Part shown: one piece after another, positions 1-9,773 of the stretch | Layout: each line of letters starts with the position of its first letter | Numbering within the stretch: position 1 is the first letter of the stretch | From: Eudorina sp. 2006-703-Eu-15 | Taxonomy: Eukaryota > Chlorophyta > Chlorophyceae > Chlamydomonadales > Volvocaceae | DNA length: 64,000 bases | Assembly (NCBI GenBank): GCA_003117195.1 | Contig: BDSI01000131.1 | Location: 33,627-97,626, forward strand | Direction of reading: 5' to 3' | Notes under the pieces: generated by a model | Database searches by the model: none | What the model saw: only the letters and a program-made list of their open reading frames with translations | What the model was told of the DNA's origin: nothing | Translations under genes and position numbers: made by a program

Positions 1-1657
1 CCCGCCACCTGAACACCGGCAGCACCCACCGCCAGCTGAACACCGTACAGCAGCCCCCCCGCCACCTGAACAGCCGCAGCAGCAGCCCCCGCCACCTGAA
101 CACACGCCGCACAGCAGCCCCCGCCACCTGAACACCGACAGCAGCCCCCGCCACCTGAAACACCGCACAGCAGCCCCCGCCACCTGAACACCGCACAGCA
201 GCCCGCCCCCCCCACCCCCCGCCACCTGAACACCGCACAGCAGCCCCCGCCACCTGAACACCGCACAGCAGCCCCCGCCACCTGAACACCGCACAGCAGC
301 CCCCGCCACCTGAACACCGCACAGCAGCCCCCGCCACCTGAACACCGCACAGCAGCCCCCGCCACCTGAACACCGCCACAGCAGCCCCCCGCCACCTGAA
401 CACCGCACAGCAGCCCCCGCCACCTGAACACCGCACAGCAGCCCGCACCGCCACCCCCGCCACCTGAACACCGCACAGCAGCCCCCGCCACCTGAACACC
501 GCACAGCAGCCCCCCCACCTGAACACCGCACAGCAGCCCCCGCCACCTGAACACCGCACAGCAGCCCCCGCCACCTGAACACCGCACAGCAGCCCCGCCA
601 CCTGAACACCGCCAGCAGCCCCCGCCACCTGAACACCGCACAGCAGCCCCCGCCACCTGAACACCGCACAGCAGCCCCCGCCACCTGAACACCGCACAGC
701 AGCCCCCGCCACCTGAACACCGCACAGCAGCCCCGCCACCTGAACACCGCACAGCAGCCCCCGCCACCTGAACACCGCACAGCAGCCCCCGCCACCTGAA
801 CACCGCACAGCAGCCCCCGCCACCTGAACACCGCACAGCAGCCCCGCCACCTGAACACCGTACGGCAGCCCCGCCACCTGAACACCGTACGGCAGCCCCC
901 GCCACCTGAACACCGTACGGCAGCCCCCGCCACCTGAACACCGTACGGCAGCCCCCGCCACCTGAACACCGTACAGCAGCCCCCGCCACCTGAACACCGC
1001 ACAGCAGCCCCGCCACCTGAACACCGCACAGCAGCCCCCGCCACCTGAACACCGCACAGCAGCCCCCGCCACCTGAACACCGCACAGCAGCCCCCGCCAC
1101 CTGAACACCGCACAGCAGCCCCCGCCACCTGAACACCGCACAGCAGCCCCCGCCACCTGAACACCGCACAGCAGCCCCCGCCACCTGAACACCGACAGCA
1201 GCCCCCGCCACCTGAACACCGTACAGCAGCCCCCGCCACCTGAACACCGCACAGCAGCCCCCGCCACCTGAACACCGCACAGCAGCCCCCGCCACCTGAA
1301 CACCGCACAGCAGCCCCCGCCACCTGAACACCGCACAGCAGCCCCCGCCACCTGAACACCGCACAGCAGCCCCGCCACCTGAACACCGCACAGCAGCCCC
1401 CGCCACCTGAACACCGCACAGCAGCCCCCGCCACCTGAACACCGTACAGCAGCCCCCGCCACCTGAACACCGTACAGCAGCCCCCGCCACCTGAACACCG
1501 TACAGCAGCCCCCGCCACCTGAACACCGTACAGCAGCCCCCGCCACCTGAACACCGTACAGCAGCCCCCGCCACCTGAACACCGTACAGCAGCCCCCGCC
1601 ACCTGAACACCGCACAGCAGCCCCCGCCACCTGAACACCGTACAGCAGCCCCCGCCT
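1..1657. repeat. 28-bp GC-rich minisatellite, about 59 tandem units
   Basis: The unit is 28 bp, contains CACCTGAACACC followed by CAGCAGCCC, and is repeated head to tail from the first base of the window to about 1657. Variants are clustered: units with CGTAC in place of CGCAC sit together near 860-980 and 1440-1640, and single C insertions or deletions occur in the C-run. This is the pattern expected from local unequal exchange. The unit length is not a multiple of three, so the array cannot be a simple in-frame protein repeat. The array continues beyond the left edge. Confidence 0.95.
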
Positions 1658-1689
1658 GAAGCGTGCTCTTACCTGCTCGGCCTCCTGAC

Positions 1690-3400
1690 AGCCCAGGGCA
1701 TTATGGACTGCACGCTAGCCGACGCTGTGTGGGAAGCCGGGAACACCAGGCTTCGATGGCGAAGGACTTCGCGGTGTGGTCCAGGAGCACTTCGGGGGCG
1801 TCGGGTTGGCAGCTGTACCGCATGTGAAGGTGTACGTGAGCACCATCAAGAAATGGTGCTTGCCACACACCCTCCCCTCCTCCCCGGCGAAAGCAGGACC
1901 AGACCAGGTGTCGGGTATTGACAGACCAGACGCCGGGCATTCGTTGACAGACCAGGCGTCGGTCATTAAACGCGCGCCTGCTGTCTGTCCGCCCTCAGCG
2001 CGGTTTCCTATGATCCTCAGGCCGGTTGGGCCAGTCATGGGTGAGTCCCCGCGGCGGGGTCACCGACTACCGCCTTGATTGTACACATGCGATGGGCGAC
2101 AGCCCGTTGGGGGGGGTCCGAAGGCTTGGAACCGGAGATGAGCCGGGCAGTGGCAGCCCTAGCTGCCTAGCCCAAGGTAGTGGACTTTGCTGAACACCCG
2201 CTTTTCCCGGGGGCGTGGTGCTGGAATGCACCGCTGTGGGGGACCCCGCTGCTCCCGGAGGACCTGCCCGAAGGGACGCGCCCCGGGCTAGAGCGTGTAT
2301 TCCCAGAGCTGGTGGACTGCAGCGAGCTGCAAACGGTCGGGCAACTGATTCGAGCGGGGGAGGCGCTCCGTTCGGGTGGTGACCGACGGGTGGGCAGAGC
2401 AGCACTCCACAGGGTATGCCCGCACGGCCCGCGCGGCGGGCGTGGGCCACCTTTGTACACGGCTGCCTAGGCCCTCGCGAGGGGCCAGCGGCCAGGGCGC
2501 TGGGGGGACTGCCGGCAGTGGGCAGAGCTAGGCAGGCGCCTGGAGGACCTACGGGCAAGGTTGCCAGCGGCCTGGGTGGCAGAAGCCCAAGGAGATGCGG
2601 GAGTCAGCAGCCCAGGGGACACACGTGCCAGCGGAAGAGGAGGTGGCGGGCATGCTGATCGGTCGCCTGGGTTGGCGGTTGAAGAATGGGCTGAAGGTGG
2701 ACCTGGGGGAGTACTCGGTTCGGGTGGGTACGGCGATGCAACTGGCAGAGGTGGCCAATCGACGCAGTGCAGCTCGGGCAACTCCCACATGCGGCACGCG
2801 AGGATAGCGCGGTGTGGATGCGGTGGGTACCCGGTGGAGGGCTGGGGGGGGAGGTGTGAGGCACCCGCACCAGCACCATTTTGGGTCGTGTCGGGGGGCC
2901 CAGGCGGTGGTGGGGCAGGTGGAATCTCGTCTAGGGGCGCGGTTGCTCAGAGCGCATTTTTGGCTGACGAAGCCCCCGCCGCCTGTGGAACAGTGTGTCT
3001 GGGATGTGGTGGTGTTGGCGGCGGTCGCGGCCATGGAGACTGGCCGCCGATTCATGGCGGCCGCCCTGCGGCGGACAGCGTCCCGTCAGGGTCCGGCTGT
3101 GTCGCCGTGGGCAGGAATTGGCAGAGCAGGGGTGCGGCACGCGATTGCCGACTTCTGGGGACGCCTTCACGGATTTGCCCAATTGGGACTCCCGCGACGC
3201 GGGTGGACCTCGCGGTGGGGCCCTTCCAGCTTCCACCCTTGTTTGAGAGTATCGGGGGGAGTCCTGTGGTGTGCATGGACTGTTTATGAGGGCTGCGGCC
3301 CGGGCGCCCCGTCCTCTGTTTTTGCTGTGGTTTCACCTACCCGCGGCCCAATTCGGGTCCTGGCCTACGCTCAGCTGCTGTAGGGGGCCCGGCCTTCCGT
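1690..3400 (+). pseudogene. Decayed LINE ORF2 C-terminal region (same family as the 44.5-54 kb cluster)
   Basis: Translated plus-strand pieces match the C-terminal part of a non-LTR retrotransposon ORF2. The frame near 2180-2380 has a WNAPLWGTPLLPEDLPEG-type stretch leading to a TVGQLIRAGEAL-type stretch, typical of the region after the reverse transcriptase in L1-like elements. Frames at 2595-2807 (EEEVAGMLIGRLGWRLKN...) and 2814-3240 (HHFGSC...AQAVV, then CVWDVVVLAAVAAMETGRR, then FAQLGLPRRGW) align piece by piece with the ORF at 45923-46827 (EEETRRQLVDRMGWRLAN, HHFWECPVAQAV, GVWDIVALAALTAMERAR, FAELGRPRRGW). The pieces lie in different frames, so the copy is frameshifted and dead. No 5' end or target-site duplication was recognised. 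Confidence 0.7.
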
Positions 3401-6400
3401 TAGCCCCATTTTGAGGGGCCACGGTGTTAGTTGGGTGACGGTGACTCCGCCAGCGGTCGCCGGGCACTGTCACCGAGTCAGGCGTGGGTCTTCCAAGACC
3501 TCGAGAGGGTGCGGCGCTGGGTGCTTCAGGGGTGGTGGTAGCTGGGTAATGGGGTGCCTATGCGGGCGACCTCCCGGGGCTTTGGGTCCCCGCCCGTTGC
3601 TGTGCCTATCCCTTTGGGAGTGTCGCCCCGCTGTGTGCCTCTGCTTGCATAGGCGGCTGTCTGGGTGCGTGGGGTTGCAGCCCTCTGCATATTTTATTCG
3701 CAGCGTCGAGGGGTCGGGGTCCGATGTAATGTTCATTCATTCACGTTGCTGGAGAATGCGGGGTGGTTACGAAGGACTGTTCGTATCTTATTTTGAAACT
3801 TTCATCCGCATGAACGAAAGGGGGTAACTTTCGCCAGTTTCGTTCGTCGGCTGCTGGACGAACGGCCCCTCCGGGGCCGTCATCCGTTCGTCCGGCCGGA
3901 CGAGCGGGACGAATGCTTGGAAACCGCCGATTGCGGTAACTTTGGTTTCGGACTTCTTATCCTTCGGTTCGACAACGATTTGGGCTTCTCGGCCCGAGCA
4001 CGGTCTCCTGCTGTCGGCTTCCGGGCAGACCGCATCGGTGGACCAGCGGCAGACGGCCCGGCCTCACCATCTGAGCACTCCGCAGCTTCATCGACTATAG
4101 GCTGAACCTGAGCTCCATATCCCATCTTCGCCGCGGTCGGAGTCGCAGCCAGGGTCCACTCCTCCGTAAATGTACAGTTGTTATTGAAATGGCTGTGGTG
4201 ATGGCTAAGAAAAATAACTATGATGTAATAGTAGTGACGAAGATATAAGGTAAAGTAAGTATTGACTTTGGGAATCAATAGACGAGCCTCGCTGAGATAC
4301 CCTTGACCGACTAACAACAGGTTCGTTACGCCAAGTTGTTACACCACAATGTCACGCCAACGCCAGTATTCACTACGATTACCGGCTCAAATCAATGGAT
4401 TTGATCGTTTTGGCGGACGAAGGGGTTGGTTTTCGGGTCCTTTCGTTCGTTTGGCGGGTGGACGAAGGCCGGCTTTCGGCCGTTCGTCCAAAACGGCCCT
4501 TCGGGCCGCCGGTTCATCCGGACGACGAAGATACGAACACTGCCGCGGTGCCGCTGTCTGCGATTAAGTACGTGCAGCTTTGCGGGTGCCGTGCCTGATG
4601 GCCAGCTGCTGGCTGCGCGCGCGGTAGGCCGTATGTAGTCACGCTGCACTTCCCCCAAGACCCGCTCTAAACCCATGGTTATCACTGATGTTACAGTGGA
4701 CCCCGCGGGTTGTCGGTGACAGGCGCTCTGTTCAAAGTCCATGTGGACGAGCAGGCAACCTTGCTTTCAATCAAGCTGAGGGCGTCCGATTCCTGCAGCC
4801 CCAACAAACAAGACGAGGCCGGTCTGCGTCTCCCTCCGGCACCGCCCCGAGCCCGAGGATAGGCTCCCGATGACTCGTGGAGGTCGAGAGTACATGAGCG
4901 CGGCACCAAGACCAGCCGTACACAACGGGCGTCCGCTGCATTCTTAGAGCCGAACCTGGCGCGCCGGGCGGGTGCCTTCCCACCACCCAAACCTTCACCG
5001 CCTTCGCCGACTACATCTGCCGCGCCAGTAGGCGCACGCGGAGGGATGCCACATCTTGCTTCCGGCCTCTGTGCTGCAACCGCAGGTCATTAAACGGCGA
5101 TCGCTGAACAGCTCCGTACTAGGGGCGCGTACTTCGGCTACGGAGCTCTAGTAGGGTGAAACGGGCCACAGCTTCCCCGCAGGGTCCGGAGCAGCGACGG
5201 CTGATGCGCTGGATCAGACCTTCCCAAAAGCGTCGAAGGGCGATACACCGACGAACGCCGGCACTTGGGGTCCTCCTAGCCGTCTCAGCGGCGACGGACG
5301 GGTGGCGCCTCCCCCCTCGCCTGGTGGAATCCGTGCCGCGGCTAAACGAAAAGGGATACAGCCAATTGCGCTGTGTGAATGACAATACCCGCCCTCCGTC
5401 TCCCAGCCTAAAAATTACAAAACGGTTCAACATGCTTGACTCAGGGACACATGCAGCACTGCTTCAATGTGTGGTTGTGACGGGTGTCAATGGGTTCAAC
5501 ACAGTCATGCAGGCAGCCTATAGCGACGACCTTGTCCTCATGCATGTAGACATAGGCCGGTTGGAAAGCTGGCATCCGTTGCGTCTGCTGCCGTGTCCTC
5601 GCGCTCGGTGCCCACAACAGCATCTGTAATCCCCGGCTCGCTCCCGTGTCGGGCCCGGGGGCACAGGATGGCAGGGCACCTGCACCTGGGATGGCATCGG
5701 CAGTGGCTGGCCCATGTGGCACCACCAACCTCTGCTGCTTCCGCCCCGCCGCTGGTCGCCGCCTGTGCAACCGGCAACGCACGGGACAACCAGATAGAGG
5801 GATATGCGGCACCTGCTGCAAGGGGGCCCAGAGGATCAAGTGCAATCCCATCGCACGCTTGGCACATCTGGCGACCTGGACATGTGCACACCTTGCAACA
5901 CCGCGGCAACAAGAGAGCCCGCTGCGAGCGCAGCCCCTGACAGTCCCTGGCAATCCCGCCCCAGCTGTTAAGGGTCATGGCATCAAGGCATGCTGGGGTG
6001 CGCAACACCATTATTGCAACGCGCGCGGCCCGTCATCACTTACCCGATCACTCAATCATTTTCCCGCATCGGGGGTGTGCACAGCGACGACACGGCCGCT
6101 GTAAGCACTGCTGAGGCTGCTGCCGGTGCCGCTGCTGCGGCTGGCAGCGCTTCCGTGTGGACGCCTACTCCGTCGGAAACCAGCGCTTGCCGTGCCTTTG
6201 CTGCCGCCGCCTCAGCAGACGTCAAGGCCGCGAGCGCTGCGCGCGGGTTGGCATCAGTCCCTGGTTGCGATTCCGTGGCCCGTGTGATGACTCCATCATC
6301 TGCCTTCTTCTTTCCGCCTGGGAGCGTGCGGAGCAAGGCAAGGCATCAGCACAAGAGCGTTGCGACAGCCCAGCTTGCCTTTACAACTGGTATCCCGCTT

Positions 6401-6409
6401 GATTTACCT
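3401..6409. other. No confident gene; hairpin-rich and low-coding stretch
   Basis: Two patches (about 3838-3915 and 4390-4530) are rich in the complementary words GACGAACGG and CCGTTCGTCC around GGCCCCTCCGGGGCC or GGCCCTTCGGGCC palindromes, suggesting hairpins or ends of a decayed element. The minus strand near 4126-3880 has an open stretch starting at an ATG (MGYGAQVQPIVDEAAECSDG...) that is acidic, then basic. It could be an exon, but nothing identifies it. Between 5150 and 6400 both strands have open frames of similar quality (Cys-rich on the minus strand near 5850), and I cannot choose between them. Confidence 0.4.
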
Positions 6410-7516
6410 CTAGCATCGGCTTGACTGGCTGCATCTGAGCCCCTCTGGGTGGCTGCTGCGCCCTCCGCCGCCGGCACTGGCGCCGCCGCCGCCCCGGCCG
6501 CTGGGGCGGCAGGCGGCGCATGAGCCACGACGGGGCAATTTGCGGCGAACTGCAACACCACCCGTAGGAATTCCGTTGACGGCGCCAGCTGGCCGCGCCG
6601 GCAAACCCTCGGGGGATTCCCCAGCCAAACCCGGCAGGTGCTGGTACGCTGTCAACGCCCTCCGCATTCGCTGCCTCAGTGCATGAGCCGTCAAGGAGGC
6701 TGCCGCCGGTCCAGTCGGGCCCACGCCATTTTGCTTCCAGTTATTGATCATGACTGCGCTGAATCGGGCGAGGCTCATATGACGGGCGGTGAAGCCCTTC
6801 GGCGCCACCTGCTGTAGCAGCACAGCCGGCCACCAAATGACGTGGTGACCGTCACGCCGGCGCCAAGGGCTCCACGAGGTTGCCGAGTCGGGCAGACAGT
6901 CGAAAGCGGTTGGGCGTATGGTGAAGGGCGCCAGGCATCGTGGGCAGGTAAGCTGCGGAAGGCTAATGGCCATCGGTTGGTCCCAGGCGACCACCGTGAC
7001 GGGTATGGGTGCGAGGCCGCTGAGACAGCCTGTGGTACCGCATGTAGGGCAGGCAGCCTGCTTGCTGTTGGAGTCGACAGCGTCCTGCAGGGACGACTTC
7101 GCCGACCCCAGCATTGACCCGCGGGTTGCTGGGGCCATCGGGAGGTGTTGGACCGGATCGAAGCGGTTGGAGGGAGGGCCGTACACTCCATGCTGTCCCC
7201 CGCCCTCAGCCTCAGTTACAACGGCAGCATCCTCCCTGTTGTCGTCCTCATTGGCATCAGGTGCGGAAGCGGCAGCTGCGTCAGTGTTGTCGTCAGGATG
7301 CCTCGCATGTGGCCAGTCCTCCAGCGCCGGGTGTTCCTGCTCCAAGGCATCTTCTGCACGCGCATCATCCTCTAATTGGGTGCCCGCAGATGTCTGTTGG
7401 TCTGGAGGGCGAAGAGGTTCTGGAGAACGGTTCTTTGGCACGTCTAGGTACCCCGATTTCTCTGATAAGCCTTTGCCGTTTTCGCCTGGTGCCCATATGT
7501 CCACTGTGCCGTCCAT
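6410..7516 (-). CDS. Minus-strand ORF with cysteine cluster, possibly KDZ-type transposase N-terminal region
   Basis: An open frame of 368 codons starts at an ATG at 7516. Residues 1-130 are acidic and low in complexity. Residues about 155-205 carry two CxxC pairs (ACPTCGTTGC, then LTCPRCLAPF) separated by a WDQPMAISLPQL stretch. These are followed by FDCLPDSATSW, then WWPAVLLQQV and MSLARFSAVMINNWKQNG. This spacing resembles the CxC cysteine clusters that accompany Kyakuja-Dileera-Zisupton transposases, and I propose that from pattern memory only. The last 60 residues are Gly/Arg/Ser-rich and may be a read-through of the opposite strand's composition. No KDZ catalytic motif or terminal repeat was found, so this would be a fragment. 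Alternatives are a host zinc-binding protein exon. Confidence 0.4.
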   Translation of the reverse strand: MDGTVDIWAPGENGKGLSEKSGYLDVPKNRSPEPLRPPDQQTSAGTQLEDDARAEDALEQEHPALEDWPHARHPDDNTDAAAASAPDANEDDNREDAAVVTEAEGGGQHGVYGPPSNRFDPVQHLPMAPATRGSMLGSAKSSLQDAVDSNSKQAACPTCGTTGCLSGLAPIPVTVVAWDQPMAISLPQLTCPRCLAPFTIRPTAFDCLPDSATSWSPWRRRDGHHVIWWPAVLLQQVAPKGFTARHMSLARFSAVMINNWKQNGVGPTGPAAASLTAHALRQRMRRALTAYQHLPGLAGESPEGLPARPAGAVNGIPTGGVAVRRKLPRRGSCAACRPSGRGGGGASAGGGGRSSHPEGLRCSQSSRC

Positions 7517-7699
7517 GGCATTGAAAGAAAAGAGCTATATGATCGATGTAATAATAATCCTGAATGCTATGTCATTAAGAGTCTCTGGTGTCCTGGCAAG
7601 GATAGTGAAAATGAGACGCGACCATGCTTGTAGCAAGGTCATGGCATTTTGTGCAATGGAAGTTGATGCTTCCTCTAACAGATTAAGGGTTGCGCATTA

Positions 7700-8380
7700 A
7701 AGGCCTGTGGCTGTCTGTGCCTCACGTTTTTTTGAATGCGTGAGCATGCACCAATAAAAAAACGCTACGACAGGCATTCCGTTTTGTTCTCAGCGACAAC
7801 CTGCAGGGCGTTCATTGACATTCTTGGAAATATCTTTAAAATCATTGGCTGCAAGTGTTTCCTGATCGCCAGATCAGGCCACCGACGACAAACCCGTACG
7901 TCCCTTTATACGGCGATAACGCGGCGATCCCTCGAAAAGATCTCCGCAAACGTATCATCAGTTTGCAGAGCTGTAATTCGGTCCCCACCTAATGTTCTGG
8001 TGGAAGTTGGCGGGGAGGCCATACCAGGACCAGCCATACCGTACTCATCATCTTTGTGAGTACCTCCGGTATATCTGATTAAGTCATATTCCATACACCT
8101 CCTATTGGACACAGCCATCCTATTGCAAAGTCACAAAGGAACGTAAATGGTTATGTACGGCAATCGATTCCGTGCGCAACTCAGGCAACCTCGAAAGGCC
8201 TCGAATGCACCGCTGCGTAGACGGCGACACTGCCGCCCCACCAATATATAAACGCCGTGCGGGAATGTGAGACCGCTGTGAAGGCGGCCCAAACGGCCCT
8301 CGTCCGCTCTCAAAAATGCCTGCGGTACTGCTTCAGGTGTAACTAATAGGGACTCTGGCCCTTCGTGACCGATTCACCGG
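7700..8380. other. Non-coding stretch
   Basis: I see no conserved reading frame, splice-supported exon or repeat here. Short open frames on both strands lack recognisable motifs. Confidence 0.4.
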
Positions 8381-8389
8381 AGCGGAGTT

Positions 8390-8690
8390 TAGGAGGCGGG
8401 TAAAGCATGGTATGGATCGGGTAAGGCCGACGGGCAATACTCCCGGTTCCCTCACCGCCGTGTGATTAGGCGGGTCTGGCGCGGTTTCTGGGAGAGGCAA
8501 TCCTGGCGCGCTGGTAACCCGGTGTGTTGGCCGGTATGGCTGCATGACCTCCCCCGGGGTGATGGAGGATGGGTGCGCAGTCCTTGGTAGGGGTTGATGG
8601 GACGAGGCACCTACTAGCTATCTGGGCCCGTTGGAACACCCGCTCGAGATACGGGTCCACCTTGTAAAGGTTACATAATAACAAAGTACT
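8390..8690. repeat. Interspersed repeat, copy A (pair of 32500-32835)
   Basis: The stretch containing GGCGGGTCTGGCGCGGTTTC, GGTATGGCTGCATGACC, GGAGGATGGGTG, TATCTGGGCCCGT and CACCTTGTAAAGGTTAC reappears in the same order at 32660-32830 inside the TIR element. Copy A has extra sequence (for example between GGGTGCGCAGTCC and TATCTGGG) and many substitutions, so it is an older or longer relative. No terminal inverted repeat was located around copy A. Confidence 0.75.
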
Positions 8691-9029
8691 GAGCCCAATC
8701 TGCTGGGACCACATCACACGTCACGGAATGATGGAGCCCTGTTGCTTGTGCCCGTTCAACATGCTGTTTACGTACAATACCGTATGCGTCGGTATTTCTG
8801 TAGAGCTGCCGCCATGCGATGTCAATGCTGTAGAACCGCCGCCATTTCCCTGCCATCATTAGCAAGATTCCACAATCGTAAACCCGTATATGCCGAAGGT
8901 CGTAATTTTGTTGCAGCTGGGCTGATCGTTCCTACGGCACTGCAGGCTTAAGAGTTTTTGAATCAGTTTAGAAGAATTAATGAAAGTTGCCTTGTAGTTA
9001 TGATTCAGCTAACGAGTCAGCTGCGTTCC

Positions 9030-9292
9030 AGTACCTGGAAATTCCCGTACTGCCATCAACTATCTTCGACAAGCCAATCCATCGGACCTTGCAAATAACG
9101 TTATGACTTCTCAGATGGACAACAGTAAACTCTACATGAATCCTTCCAGGTCTCTAGGTTGCCGTGAAGCAGCCGTGGTTTCGAGGCGAGACAGGGGCAG
9201 GCCGAGGGGCTGGCCACAACATAAGTACATGTGAATAAGACATGACTTCTCTCACAATTAATTATAACATAGCAATTACATACTACTCGGGC
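9030..9292 (+). promoter_or_regulatory. 5' flank of protease gene 1, shared with the flank of gene 2
   Basis: Words such as CATGAATCCT..CAAGGTCTCTAGGTTGC, GGTTTCGAGGCGAG and the ACTCGGGCATG start context recur at 56140-56340 upstream of gene 2, with substitutions and indels. The duplication therefore included the upstream region. No firm TATA box or transcription start can be assigned from the sequence. Confidence 0.5.
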
Positions 9293-9773
9293 ATGAAGAA
9301 AGACTGTCCCTGGAAGTTGCAGCAAGTTGTTCAGTCGGTGGTCGTTTTTTGCGCACTGTGTCTGACAGCATGTCACGGAAATTTTGTAAGTCTTCGCAGT
9401 GGCAGAGTATACCTCAGGTGAGAGGAGTGATTGGATAGTGAAGCTTGTGAAACCCACAGGAAGGGCGAAGGCAGGCGGCAGTCGGAGGTCTGTTAGTCAT
9501 CGCAACATTACCTACTGCCGGTTGCACCATGAGATGACGCTGTAATTCGCATCATTAATGTTGCCTTGTTCCTATCACCGCTGCGCCTATATGACCGCCC
9601 CAACGAACTTTGTTATGATGCCATGGATACAGCCTTTTTTAAATAATTGTTTGTTACTGCATGTCTAAACTCTCAATGCAGGCCCGCAGATCATACTCGG
9701 GTATCTTTTGCGACAAAGGACAGCGGGCCGGCAGCTGATGAACATGGTCTTGTCCTATTAAGCAGGAACAACA
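9293..9773 (+). CDS. Gene 1 exons 1-2: signal peptide and start of the pro-region
   Basis: The ATG at 9293 opens MKKDCPWKLQQ followed by the hydrophobic core VVQSVVVFCALCL and a small-residue region (TACHG), a classic secretory signal; cleavage near residue 29 is plausible. Exon 1 ends CTCAG before GTGAGA (phase 2). Exon 2 starts after TGCAG at 9682 and ends phase 1 before GTACGT. Gene 2 keeps the same lengths (125 and 92 nt), phases and ATG, which supports both the start and the splice sites although the sequences differ clearly. Confidence 0.8.

Noticed and set aside
1..1657. Possible CRISPR array (28-bp repeat)
   Set aside because: There are no unique spacers; the repeat is contiguous, and the genome is eukaryotic.
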